NCBI GenBank assembly: GCA_905480085.1
Contig: CAJQPD010000015.1
Span: 1-10,452, forward strand
Origin: an uncultured Acidimicrobiia bacterium
Lineage (GTDB): Bacteria > Actinomycetota > Acidimicrobiia > Spongiisociales > JAENVV01
Direction of reading: 5' to 3'
DNA length: 10,452 nt
Shown here: piece by piece, positions 1 to 5,256 of the stretch
How the letters are laid out: the number at the start of each line of letters is the position of its first letter
How positions within the stretch are numbered: position 1 is the stretch's first letter
The notes under the pieces: generated by a model
The model's input: only the letters and a program-made list of their open reading frames with translations
Told to the model about the DNA's origin: nothing
The model's database searches: none
Made by a program: the position numbers and the translations under genes

Positions 1-227
1 AGCGCATTCTCGGCGTCCGTGAGGACGAGGAAGAGAAGAAGGAGCCCCGGTTCAAGCCGGCATGGGAAGTCGGCGAGACCGTCCGGGTCGTCGAAGGACC
101 TTTCGCAGATTTCAACGGCCTCATCGAGGACATCAACGTCGATCAGTCCAAGGTCCGCGTTCTCGTGGACATCTTTGGGCGAGAGACTCCGGTCGAACTC
201 AACTTCGACCAGATCGTCAAGTACTAA
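1..227 (+). CDS. nusG: Transcription termination/antitermination protein NusG, C-terminal part (5' end outside window)
   Basis: Only the last 74 codons are present (reading frame from base 3, stop TAA at 225-227). They encode an acidic/basic linker followed by a KOW domain: the run [20 protein letters not shown] and then a [18 protein letters not shown] segment, ending in QIVKY. This is the usual C-terminus of bacterial NusG, which binds RNA polymerase through its missing N-terminal domain and contacts ribosomal protein S10 or Rho through the KOW domain. It lies 24 bases upstream of rplK, the standard nusG-rplK-rplA order, so the two are probably co-transcribed. The gene end looks intact. Confidence 0.95.
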   Translation, partial: RILGVREDEEEKKEPRFKPAWEVGETVRVVEGPFADFNGLIEDINVDQSKVRVLVDIFGRETPVELNFDQIVKY

Positions 228-251
228 CTCTTTTCAAGCGAGGATTCACCT

Positions 252-680
252 ATGGGCCGCAAGAGACTCATGACCATGCTCAAACTGCAGATCCCTGCAG
301 GCCAAGCCAGCCCAGCACCGCCTGTCGGTCCGGCGCTCGGCCAGCATGGCGTGAACATCATGGACTTCGTCAAGGCGTACAACGAGGCAACGGCGAAGCA
401 GACCGGGACCATCATTCCGGTGGAAATCTCGGTCTTTGAAGATCGGTCATTTACGTTCATCACCAAGACGCCACCAGCACCGGTTCTACTCCGTCAGGCT
501 GCGCGCCTTGAGAAGGGTTCAGCCACGCCTCACACCGTCAAGGTGGGATCGGTCACCCGTGACCAGGTGCGACAGATCGCCGAGACGAAAATGGTCGACC
601 TCAATGCCAATGACATCGAGGCAGCCATGAAGATCATCGAGGGCACCGCCCGTTCGATGGGTATCACTGTCAAAGGCTGA
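252..680 (+). CDS. rplK: 50S ribosomal protein L11
   Basis: The product has 142 residues, the normal family length (about 141-145). The N-terminal domain shows the L11 signature: [20 protein letters not shown], then [17 protein letters not shown] (about residues 11-47). The C-terminal RNA-binding domain ends in [13 protein letters not shown]11 binds the GTPase-associated centre of 23S rRNA (helices 43-44) and helps elongation factors and RelA act. The ATG at 252 is preceded by GCGAGGA (238-244), seven bases upstream, which supports this start. The stop codon (678-680) lies inside the first hairpin of the array that follows. Expected to be co-transcribed with nusG and rplA. Confidence 0.97.
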   Translation: MGRKRLMTMLKLQIPAGQASPAPPVGPALGQHGVNIMDFVKAYNEATAKQTGTIIPVEISVFEDRSFTFITKTPPAPVLLRQAARLEKGSATPHTVKVGSVTRDQVRQIAETKMVDLNANDIEAAMKIIEGTARSMGITVKG

Positions 681-736
681 CTCTTCGAGTCAGCTTGCAG
701 TCTTGGGCTGATCCTTCGGATCAGCTTGCAGTGTTC
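675..736 (+). repeat. Two tandem 31-base units carrying hairpins H1 and H2
   Basis: Unit 675-705 and unit 706-736 match at 25 of 31 positions. Four of the six differences are two exchanged base pairs in the hairpin stem (GACTC/GAGTC against GATCC/GGATC), so pairing is kept. Both contain the linker TCAGCTTGCAGT. Confidence 0.85.
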
Positions 737-768
737 GGCTTTGCCGAAACTGCGAGAAGGGCAGAAGC
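727..768 (+). repeat. 42-bp direct repeat, copy 1
   Basis: Identical over 42 bases to 906-947 (offset 179). It contains hairpin H3 and the purine-rich linker GAGAAGGGCAGAAGC. Bases flanking the two copies differ, so the match ends sharply. Confidence 0.95.
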
Positions 769-856
769 CTGATTCTTTGAATCAGGTGGCACTTTCGGCT
801 TTGCCAAAAGTGCAGCTCCGAGATCTAGCGATCTCGGGTAATTTGGCAACATATAC

Positions 857-883
857 GTGGGAGGCTCACGCCGCTTGCACCAC
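857..883 (+). promoter_or_regulatory. L1-binding-site mimic, upstream copy
   Basis: A 27-base element: GTGG (857-860) pairs with CCAC (880-883). Inside it GGC (863-865) pairs with GCC (870-872) around loop TCAC. An asymmetric internal loop has GA on the 5' side and seven bases (GCTTGCA) on the 3' side. The same layout, GUGG-GA-GGC facing GCC-...-CCAC, is the L1-binding stalk base of 23S rRNA (helices 76-77) as I recall the E. coli sequence. The first 17 bases recur exactly at 971-987. It lies about 130 bases from the rplA start, so it is either a decoy or second site, or a relic of duplication. Confidence 0.65.
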
Positions 884-905
884 AGCCTGATTCGAAGAAT
901 CAGGA

Positions 906-947
906 TGCAGTGTTCGGCTTTGCCGAAACTGCGAGAAGGGCAGAAGC
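906..947 (+). repeat. 42-bp direct repeat, copy 2
   Basis: Perfect copy of 727-768, including a hairpin identical to H3 and the purine-rich linker. It is preceded by H7 and followed by a 7-base tandem GAAGCTA GAAGCTA (943-956) and then the second L1-type site. Confidence 0.95.
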
Positions 948-970
948 TAGAAGCTAGAAAAGACATCTAG

Positions 971-997
971 GTGGGAGGCTCACGCCGTTCGGACCAC
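971..997 (+). promoter_or_regulatory. L1-binding-site mimic next to the rplA ribosome-binding site
   Basis: Second 27-base copy of the element at 857-883: GTGG (971-974) pairs with CCAC (994-997). GGC (977-979) pairs with GCC (984-986) around TCAC. The internal loop is GA against GTTCGGA. It ends directly before the rplA Shine-Dalgarno (AGGAG, 999-1003). L1 is known to repress its own operon by binding an mRNA copy of its 23S rRNA site; in E. coli that site is upstream of rplK, whereas here it sits before rplA. Binding here would be well placed to block ribosome loading on rplA. The mimicry and structure are visible; the regulation is inferred. Confidence 0.75.
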
Positions 998-1011
998 GAG
1001 GAGAAGTAAAC

Positions 1012-1710
1012 ATGGCCGGTAAGAAGACGGTTGAAGCAAAAAAGCGTTATGACGATAAGAACGATTATGAAGCCGAAGAGGCGTTCGAGCTCGTCAAGTC
1101 TCTGGCATCAGCTACGTTTGATGAAACTGTCGAGGTGGCGTTCCGGCTTGGCATCGACCCCCGCAAAGCCGATCAATTGGTGCGAGGAACCGTGTCACTT
1201 CCAAACGGAACCGGAAAGACGGTCCGTATTGCAGTGATCGCCTCATCCGAAAAACATGCCGAAGCTGAAGCAGCCGGTGCCGATCTCGTTGGTGGCGAAG
1301 AGCTTGTTGCGGAACTCACGGCTGGCCGTGCCCTCGACTTCGACCTGATGATTGCCTCGCCCGACATGATGGCCAAAGTAGGAACGCTCGGCCGAGTTCT
1401 TGGACCGCGGGGCTTGATGCCCAACCCGAAGGCCGGCACCGTGACCCAGGATATTGGCAAGGCCGTAACCGAATTCAAGGGTGGCCGGATCGAATACCGC
1501 AACGACAAATTCGGCAATGTGCATGTCCCGATCGGCAAGGTTTCGTTCGAGGCCGACAAGCTGTTCGAGAACTTCGTAGCGATCTCTGGCGAGATCAGCC
1601 GCGCCCGCCCGGCCGCCTCAAAAGGTGTTTACATCCGTAATGTCTCGGTGGCATCAACGATGGGCCCGGGTGTCCGGGTTCAGCCGTACGTGCCAAAAAA
1701 GAAGGCTTAG
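1012..1710 (+). CDS. rplA: 50S ribosomal protein L1
   Basis: The product has 232 residues, normal for bacterial L1 (about 228-235). Diagnostic segments are [20 protein letters not shown] and [12 protein letters not shown] in domain I. The highly conserved [20 protein letters not shown] comes in domain II, and the C-terminus has [19 protein letters not shown]1 forms the mobile L1 stalk of the 50S subunit, helps release deacylated tRNA from the E site, and is a translational repressor of its own mRNA. The ATG at 1012 has AGGAG (999-1003) eight bases upstream. A 331-base spacer separates it from rplK, far longer than usual for this pair, and carries hairpins and two L1-site mimics. Two strong inverted repeats follow the stop. 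Confidence 0.97.
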   Translation: MAGKKTVEAKKRYDDKNDYEAEEAFELVKSLASATFDETVEVAFRLGIDPRKADQLVRGTVSLPNGTGKTVRIAVIASSEKHAEAEAAGADLVGGEELVAELTAGRALDFDLMIASPDMMAKVGTLGRVLGPRGLMPNPKAGTVTQDIGKAVTEFKGGRIEYRNDKFGNVHVPIGKVSFEADKLFENFVAISGEISRARPAASKGVYIRNVSVASTMGPGVRVQPYVPKKKA

Positions 1711-1733
1711 TCCTTCCTGATCGTTCAATAGTT

Positions 1734-1769
1734 GAAATGAACCTTCCTCGGCCGAGGAAGGTTCATTTC
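1734..1769 (+). terminator. Strong inverted repeat after rplA (likely terminator)
   Basis: A perfect 18-bp inverted repeat with no spacer (left arm 1734-1751, right arm 1752-1769) begins 23 bases after the rplA stop. The right arm ends in TTCATTTC and is followed by GTT, not by a clean T-run, so termination may be incomplete or rely on stem strength. It probably ends the nusG-rplK-rplA transcript. Confidence 0.75.
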
Positions 1770-1843
1770 GTTGGCAGACCGTCCGACAATGTCGCAGGCG
1801 CCTGAGCGTGGATCAAGCCGGACGTTTCGCCGCGGCCTATCAA

Positions 1844-1877
1844 GAAGAACGCCCGGGCTGCGGACCGGGCGTTCTTC
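1844..1877 (+). terminator. Second inverted repeat downstream of rplA
   Basis: A perfect 13-bp stem (GAAGAACGCCCGG, 1844-1856, with its complement at 1865-1877) has an 8-base loop. The 3' arm ends in GTTCTTC without a T-run. It lies 74 bases after the first inverted repeat, so it may be a back-up terminator, or it may end an unrecognised short transcript. No gene lies between the two. Confidence 0.6.
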
Positions 1878-2142
1878 GATGTGGGGATGACATTCGCTGA
1901 ACAGAGTCAGAGCTTTCGCCGGAACTGGTCGCAACCGTGCAGGGTAGGGTCCACGATTGCTTTGAGAGAGTGGTCGCTCTAGCGTCTCGCCCGACAGGTC
2001 TGTCTGCGTTAGGGAAGGTCTTAGTGGTTTGTCAGTCTGACAGCCTTTCCGTTGTCTATCCCCGCCCGGTGTGATGCCCCGGGTATCTCTTTTGACTATC
2101 GCGCCTCTTCCCGACACTGTCTACGACGAATATCGGCGAATA

Positions 2143-2155
2143 CCACGGCGCGTGA
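2143..2155 (+). repeat. CCACGGCGCGTGA direct repeat, copy 1
   Basis: A 13-base sequence repeated exactly at 2184-2196, 41 bases apart centre to centre. Each copy contains the short dyad CACG-GCG-CGTG. The two copies lie upstream of the rplJ promoter, so they could be operator or activator sites; the factor is unknown. Confidence 0.6.
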
Positions 2156-2183
2156 AAGTTCAGGGGAAGATGGGCTAATCCAG

Positions 2184-2196
2184 CCACGGCGCGTGA
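2184..2196 (+). repeat. CCACGGCGCGTGA direct repeat, copy 2
   Basis: Exact second copy of 2143-2155. It ends 25 bases before the proposed -35 hexamer of the rplJL promoter, and 41 bases is close to four helical turns from the first copy, so a factor bound to both would sit on about the same face of the DNA. Confidence 0.6.
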
Positions 2197-2221
2197 GGGG
2201 GTTGAAAGAAAACCTGTGGAT

Positions 2222-2250
2222 GTGACACAGAGGAGTCCTGCCGGTATGCT
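2222..2250 (+). promoter_or_regulatory. Putative promoter of rplJ-rplL
   Basis: GTGACA (2222-2227, five of six matches to TTGACA) and TATGCT (2245-2250, the TA...T of a housekeeping -10) are separated by exactly 17 bases. Transcription would start near 2257, directly before the hairpin-rich L10-type leader. The terminators after rplA make a separate promoter necessary, which supports the call. Confidence 0.65.
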
Positions 2251-2256
2251 TGTCAT

Positions 2257-2414
2257 CACAACTCCAAGCCTGGTCAAAAGACCAGTCTTCGACCCCAGAC
2301 CGTCGGACCCTTTGAGGTCAAAAGAGCGACAAGCTCGTCCTACGCAGGTTGAAGCCCTCCTCTGAGGTTCTTCGTTCTGCGGTCGAAGAACCTTTTCCTA
2401 TTGAGGAGGAGTCT
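2257..2414 (+). promoter_or_regulatory. L10-type mRNA leader of rplJ-rplL
   Basis: This leader of about 158 bases runs from the predicted transcription start to the rplJ ATG. It holds CTGGTC-AAAA-GACCAG (2270-2285), a short GACC/GGTC hairpin (2306-2319) and GAGC-GACAA-GCTC (2324-2336). Next is GCAGGTTGAAG, which can pair with the region 2370-2381, and then a terminator-like hairpin. In many bacteria the L10-L12 complex binds such a leader through a kink-turn and represses rplJL. I recognise the position, size and overall layout rather than a proven kink-turn; a covariance-model match to the Rfam L10 leader family would confirm it. Confidence 0.6.
2365..2396 (+). terminator. Attenuator hairpin in the rplJ leader
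   Basis: AGGTTCTTCG (2365-2374) pairs perfectly with CGAAGAACCT (2384-2393) around a 9-base loop and runs into TTTT (2393-2396), 19 bases before the rplJ start. Its 5' arm can instead pair with upstream sequence: CGCAG (2343-2347) with CTGCG (2377-2381), and GAAG (2351-2354) with CTTC (2370-2373). The two folds exclude each other, as in transcription attenuation. The short T-run makes termination moderate. Confidence 0.6.
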
Positions 2415-3149
2415 ATGCCACGACCTGAGAAGGTCCAGGCAGTTGAAGAGATCAGAGACCGGTTGGGCTCGGCGCGGGCTACGTACCTCGCCGAGTACCG
2501 TGGGCTGAGCGTCAACCAGCAGCAGAAGCTCCGTCGGGCGCTTCGGGCGGCTGGTGGTGAGTTCAAGGTTGTCAAGATGTCGTTGGCTCGTCGAGCCGCC
2601 GATGAGCTTGGGATCGAATTTGGTGATGACCTTACGGGTCCCACCGGTTTGGCCTTCGCTGATACTGACGCCGTTTCGATCGCCAAGGTCCTTCGGGATT
2701 TTGCGAAAGAGAACGACGCATTGGTTATCAAGTCAGGCGTTCTTGGCACTGAGATGCTGACTCCTGAGTCGGTGTCCAAGCTCGCTGATATTGAGCCTCG
2801 CGAAGTCTTGTTGGCCAAGATAGCCGGTGCTGCCAAGGCACCGTTGGTCAACTTCGCCGGGATGCTCCAGTCGTTCACGCGCGATGCCGCGTCGCTGTTC
2901 TCGCAACTGCTTGAAAAGAAAGAAACCGACCCCGCTTCCCAGGATTCGCCCGCTTCGCAAGACGCGGTTGAATCAACGGAAGCTACCGCTTCTCAAGAGG
3001 CGACCGACACAGACGGAGAGGCTCCTGCTCAGGTAGAGGCCGCTGCCGATGAAGAAGTCGTTTCTGAACCGGCAGCCGAGGCTGACGAAGAAGTTGTGAC
3101 CGAACCAGAGACCGAGGCGCCAGTCGCCGCGGCCGCCGAGGAGGAATAA
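2415..3149 (+). CDS. rplJ: 50S ribosomal protein L10 with long acidic C-terminal tail
   Basis: The product has 244 residues. Residues 1-170 match L10: an N-terminal RNA-binding domain ([20 protein letters not shown], then [15 protein letters not shown]), GLTG-type loop [11 protein letters not shown], and the C-terminal helix that anchors L7/L12 dimers (residues about 145-168). L10 is the base of the L12 stalk that recruits translation factors. Residues 171-244 form an extra low-complexity tail rich in Glu, Asp, Ala and Thr, with a repeated ADEEVV[ST]EP (encoded at 3045-3071 and 3081-3107); L10 is usually about 165-180 residues. The start is ATG 2415, preceded by GAGGAGGAG (2403-2411). A TTG at 2349 is in frame but would place coding sequence over the attenuator and lacks L10 similarity. 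The stop is two bases before rplL. Confidence 0.96.
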   Translation: MPRPEKVQAVEEIRDRLGSARATYLAEYRGLSVNQQQKLRRALRAAGGEFKVVKMSLARRAADELGIEFGDDLTGPTGLAFADTDAVSIAKVLRDFAKENDALVIKSGVLGTEMLTPESVSKLADIEPREVLLAKIAGAAKAPLVNFAGMLQSFTRDAASLFSQLLEKKETDPASQDSPASQDAVESTEATASQEATDTDGEAPAQVEAAADEEVVSEPAAEADEEVVTEPETEAPVAAAAEEE

Positions 3150-3151
3150 CC

Positions 3152-3538
3152 ATGGCGAAAACGAAGATGAGTACAGACGACCTATTGGAAGTCTTTGGAG
3201 AAATGACCGTCCTGGAACTCAAAGATTTCTTGGATGCGTTCGAAGAGAAGTTTGACGTAACTGCTGCCGCTCCGATGGCCATGGCGATGGCTCCTGCTGC
3301 CGCCGGCGATGTTGCCGTCGAGGAAGAGAAGGACGAGTTCGATGTCGTCCTGACCAGCCCCGGCGACAAGAAGATCCAGGTCATCAAAGAGGTCCGTGGC
3401 ATCACGAACCTCGGTCTCAAAGAGGCCAAGGATCTCGTCGAAGCGAACGGTACCGTTCTTGAAGGTGCCAGCAAAGAAGATGCCGAAAAAGCCAAGGCGA
3501 CCCTTGAGGCTGCCGGCGCCAGCGTCGAACTTCGTTAG
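3152..3538 (+). CDS. rplL: 50S ribosomal protein L7/L12
   Basis: The product has 128 residues, typical for the family. The N-terminal dimerisation domain (about residues 1-38) contains [20 protein letters not shown]. Then comes an Ala/Met/Pro hinge (about 39-55). The C-terminal factor-binding domain has [36 protein letters not shown] and the closing [16 protein letters not shown]7/L12 dimers sit on L10 and bind EF-Tu, EF-G and IF2. The gene begins two bases after rplJ; its Shine-Dalgarno AGGAGG (3139-3144) lies inside the last Glu codons of rplJ, so the pair is likely translationally coupled. An intrinsic terminator follows. Confidence 0.97.
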   Translation: MAKTKMSTDDLLEVFGEMTVLELKDFLDAFEEKFDVTAAAPMAMAMAPAAAGDVAVEEEKDEFDVVLTSPGDKKIQVIKEVRGITNLGLKEAKDLVEANGTVLEGASKEDAEKAKATLEAAGASVELR

Positions 3539-3557
3539 TTCGACCACGGCCAATTGG

Positions 3558-3590
3558 AAAGGGGCCCGGCAGATGCCGGGCCCCTTTTTT
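3558..3590 (+). terminator. Intrinsic terminator after rplL
   Basis: GGGGCCCGGC (3561-3570), loop AGAT, then the exact complement (3575-3584) and six T (3585-3590), with AAA before the stem. A textbook Rho-independent terminator 22 bases after rplL. The AAA/TTT arrangement lets it also work, more weakly, for the minus-strand gene coming from the right. Confidence 0.95.
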
Positions 3591-3688
3591 ATGCGTCGCT
3601 AGACGACGAGGTCGGCGGCAACTCGCGGTAGTCAGTCGAAGGGTGTTTACCCGATGATCCCCGAATCGGACCGCAGGGTTATCGGTGG

Positions 3689-4066
3689 TTAGCCGAACAG
3701 TGGGCGGTTGATGGCATCCATGATGGCCCGGGCGACCGCCTTGGTGGCACCGTCTGACTTCACGCGAGCGGTACCGACGTAAACATTCTCGCCCTTGTCG
3801 ACCCGTACCAGGGCCAGAGCAATCGGCTTTGACTGCACATCGGTGATGGCGAGTCCGGCGAAATCGACGTCAAGTTGTCGGTCGCTGGCAACCTTGGCAG
3901 CTTCCAGCGTCGCTCGACAAACGATATCGAGGTGAGTGGAGGCATCGGCGGGTCCAGTGGCCTGGCCGCGGAACTCCTCGTTGTTCCTGATGAGAACGGC
4001 CACGACCGTCAGGCTCTCGCCATCGCGTTGTTCGTCGATCATGATTAGTTCGGGTCGCATACCCAC
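3689..4066 (-). CDS. Small protein resembling a stand-alone LeuA-type regulatory domain
   Basis: 125 residues, no signal peptide or membrane segment. No firm family assignment. The pattern is beta-rich with conserved-looking runs FRGQATGPADAS (about residues 32-43), AITDVQSKPIALALVRV, and VYVGTARVKSDGATKAVARA (about 95-114), ending in IMDAINRPLFG. This order (a GxGPxDA-like turn, a strand pair, an xGxARxxD element, then a helix ending in INR) resembles the C-terminal allosteric dimerisation domain of 2-isopropylmalate synthase, but no TIM barrel is present. That likeness is an inference. The start is GTG 4066 with GAAGGG eight bases upstream; ATG 4060 is an alternative. It is divergent from the protease gene (85-base gap) and convergent with rplL. 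Codon use matches the neighbours. Confidence 0.75.
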   Translation of the reverse strand: MGMRPELIMIDEQRDGESLTVVAVLIRNNEEFRGQATGPADASTHLDIVCRATLEAAKVASDRQLDVDFAGLAITDVQSKPIALALVRVDKGENVYVGTARVKSDGATKAVARAIMDAINRPLFG

Positions 4067-4151
4067 GATGATAACCCTTCGCTATCAGCCTTCGTCGCTT
4101 TCGCGTTTCGATCCTTGAGCGAGCGTGAGATAAGCATCCCGGGCAGTTACC

Positions 4152-5204
4152 ATGCGTTCGATGGACACCCTCCTTCCTGCGGCGGTTGATGCCAGGACGC
4201 CTGACCGCCCGGCGCGGTGGCCGGTCGTCCTGGCGGTCGTCATCGTGATCGCAGCAATATTGATCGGTGTGGGTGCGTCGGTCACGCTTCCGTATTATTC
4301 ATTTTCACCCGGTCCGGCATACGAAATCGACGATCTTGTCACAATGGCGAACCCGGACCCGATTGACGGCGAGTTCTATATGCTGACGATCTCGCTGTCT
4401 CCGGTTTCGGCGATCGAGTATGTGTTTGCTCAGTTCGAGAGCTCCGTTGACCTCATTCCCCGTGAGGCGGTTCGACCGGTCGGTCAGACCGATGAAGAGT
4501 ACCGCGCCAGGAATCGACTTTCGATGGACGAATCCAAAACCAACGCCGTCTACGTGGCGCTCAATCACCTCGGATACGACGTGGCCGTCAACGGCGATGG
4601 TGTGCTGGTGGCCGGGCTCACCGAGGGCTCACCAGTCGAGGGCGTGCTTCTGCCTGACGATGTGATCGTCAAGGTCGATGGTGTCCCGGTAATGACTTCA
4701 GGCGATCTGACCTCGTTGATTGGTGAGCGTGCCGTCGGCGACGAGATTGCCCTCGATCTTCTGCGCGATGGGGAGCCCATCACCCTAACGGTGACGCTCG
4801 TCGAGCATGTGTCCGATCCGTCCCGGCCGATGGTCGGGTTTCTGGCCACAACCTACAACTGGAGCTACACCTCGCCGATCGACATAGAGATCGATACGAC
4901 CAATGTGGGCGGGCCTTCGGCGGGTCTCATGTACACGCTAACGATGATTGACATGCTGTCCGAAGAAGACCTGGCGGGCGGCCGGGTCATTGCCGGCACT
5001 GGCACGATTGACCTCGACGGTTCGGTTGGACCGATCGGGGGGATCCGCCAGAAGATCGTCGCTGCTCAGGCGACCGGGGCGGATGTGATGTTCGTTCCTG
5101 CCGACAACTGGGATGAATTAGAGGGATTTGACGTAGACATCGAGAAGGTTCGGGTTGAGACATATCTCGACGCGCTCGCATACCTGACCGGTCAACAGTC
5201 GTGA
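4152..5204 (+). CDS. Membrane-anchored PDZ domain / Lon-type (S16) serine protease
   Basis: 350 residues. A short cytoplasmic N-terminus is followed by one membrane helix (about residues 23-46), then YYSFSPGPAYEI, the region typical of YlbL-like proteases. A PDZ domain covers about 145-220 (VLVAGLTEGSPVEGVLLPDD, VDGVPV). The C-terminal S16 domain has the catalytic serine in NVGGPSAGLMYTL (Ser256) and the catalytic lysine in GPIGGIRQKIVAA (Lys301), the Ser-Lys dyad of Lon proteases; no ATPase domain is present. The protein probably cleaves envelope or misfolded substrates outside the membrane. Substrates are unknown. The ATG at 4152 has no good Shine-Dalgarno; ATG 4161 is possible. It is the first gene of a + strand run with the DivIVA-like and UPF0182 genes. 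In mycobacteria a PDZ protease is also next to a UPF0182 gene. Confidence 0.9.
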   Translation: MRSMDTLLPAAVDARTPDRPARWPVVLAVVIVIAAILIGVGASVTLPYYSFSPGPAYEIDDLVTMANPDPIDGEFYMLTISLSPVSAIEYVFAQFESSVDLIPREAVRPVGQTDEEYRARNRLSMDESKTNAVYVALNHLGYDVAVNGDGVLVAGLTEGSPVEGVLLPDDVIVKVDGVPVMTSGDLTSLIGERAVGDEIALDLLRDGEPITLTVTLVEHVSDPSRPMVGFLATTYNWSYTSPIDIEIDTTNVGGPSAGLMYTLTMIDMLSEEDLAGGRVIAGTGTIDLDGSVGPIGGIRQKIVAAQATGADVMFVPADNWDELEGFDVDIEKVRVETYLDALAYLTGQQS

Positions 5205-5243
5205 TTTCGGTCTGAAAGCGCCGAATATCGACACGGGGCGCGG

Positions 5244-5249
5244 TATCGT
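5244..5249 (+). promoter_or_regulatory. Possible -10 element for a leaderless DivIVA-like transcript
   Basis: TATCGT fits the TANNNT pattern of actinobacterial housekeeping -10 boxes and lies seven bases before ATG 5257, so transcription would start at or next to the start codon. There is no purine-rich ribosome-binding site here. No clear -35 is visible. Confidence 0.35.
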
Positions 5250-5256
5250 GGCGCCC

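Larger units (their letters stand above)
676..932 (+). repeat. Array of eight short hairpins in the rplK-rplA spacer
   Basis: Consecutive inverted repeats, mostly with 3-base loops, fill this spacer. H1 676-694 (8 bp, loop TTC, includes the rplK stop). H2 707-725 (8 bp, TTC). H3 728-753 (11 bp with one bulged G, loop TTT). H4 768-786 (8 bp, TTT). H5 789-813 (10 bp with one mismatch, TTT). H6 818-837 (8 bp, loop TAGC). H7 886-904 (8 bp, GAA, same stem as H4). H8 907-932 (same as H3). H1/H2 and H3/H5 differ by paired changes that keep the stems. The array is interrupted at 857-883 by an L1-type site. Function is unknown: it may stabilise or attenuate the mRNA, or be a family of small hairpin repeats. 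Confidence 0.85.
1878..2221 (+). other. Gene-free stretch between the rplA terminators and the rplJ promoter
   Basis: I see no coding sequence with ribosomal or other recognisable features. Open frames on the minus strand run through the inverted repeats and look like shadows. The stretch contains small dyads (for example TGTCA-GTC-TGACA at 2030-2042), a TTGACT (2092-2097) without a convincing -10 partner, and a 13-base direct repeat at 2143 and 2184. No tRNA-like T-arm or rRNA segment was recognised. It may hold upstream control sites for rplJL or an unrecognised small RNA. Confidence 0.5.

Noticed and set aside
721..966. Minus-strand open frame in the rplK-rplA spacer (81 codons)
   Set aside because: It consists of the hairpin array and its repeats; no recognisable protein and no ribosome-binding site, so it is a by-product of the inverted repeats.
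676..997. CRISPR array
   Set aside because: Repeats are of several kinds, unevenly spaced and palindromic with tiny loops; there are no regular spacers and no cas genes.
1725..2277. Two overlapping minus-strand open frames between rplA and rplJ
   Set aside because: They cross both terminator-like inverted repeats and the rplJ promoter region, with low-complexity Arg/Pro/Ser content and no familiar motif.
2349..2414. Upstream in-frame TTG extension of rplJ (22 extra residues)
   Set aside because: It would run through the attenuator hairpin and ribosome-binding site, has no L10 similarity, and ATG 2415 has a strong Shine-Dalgarno.
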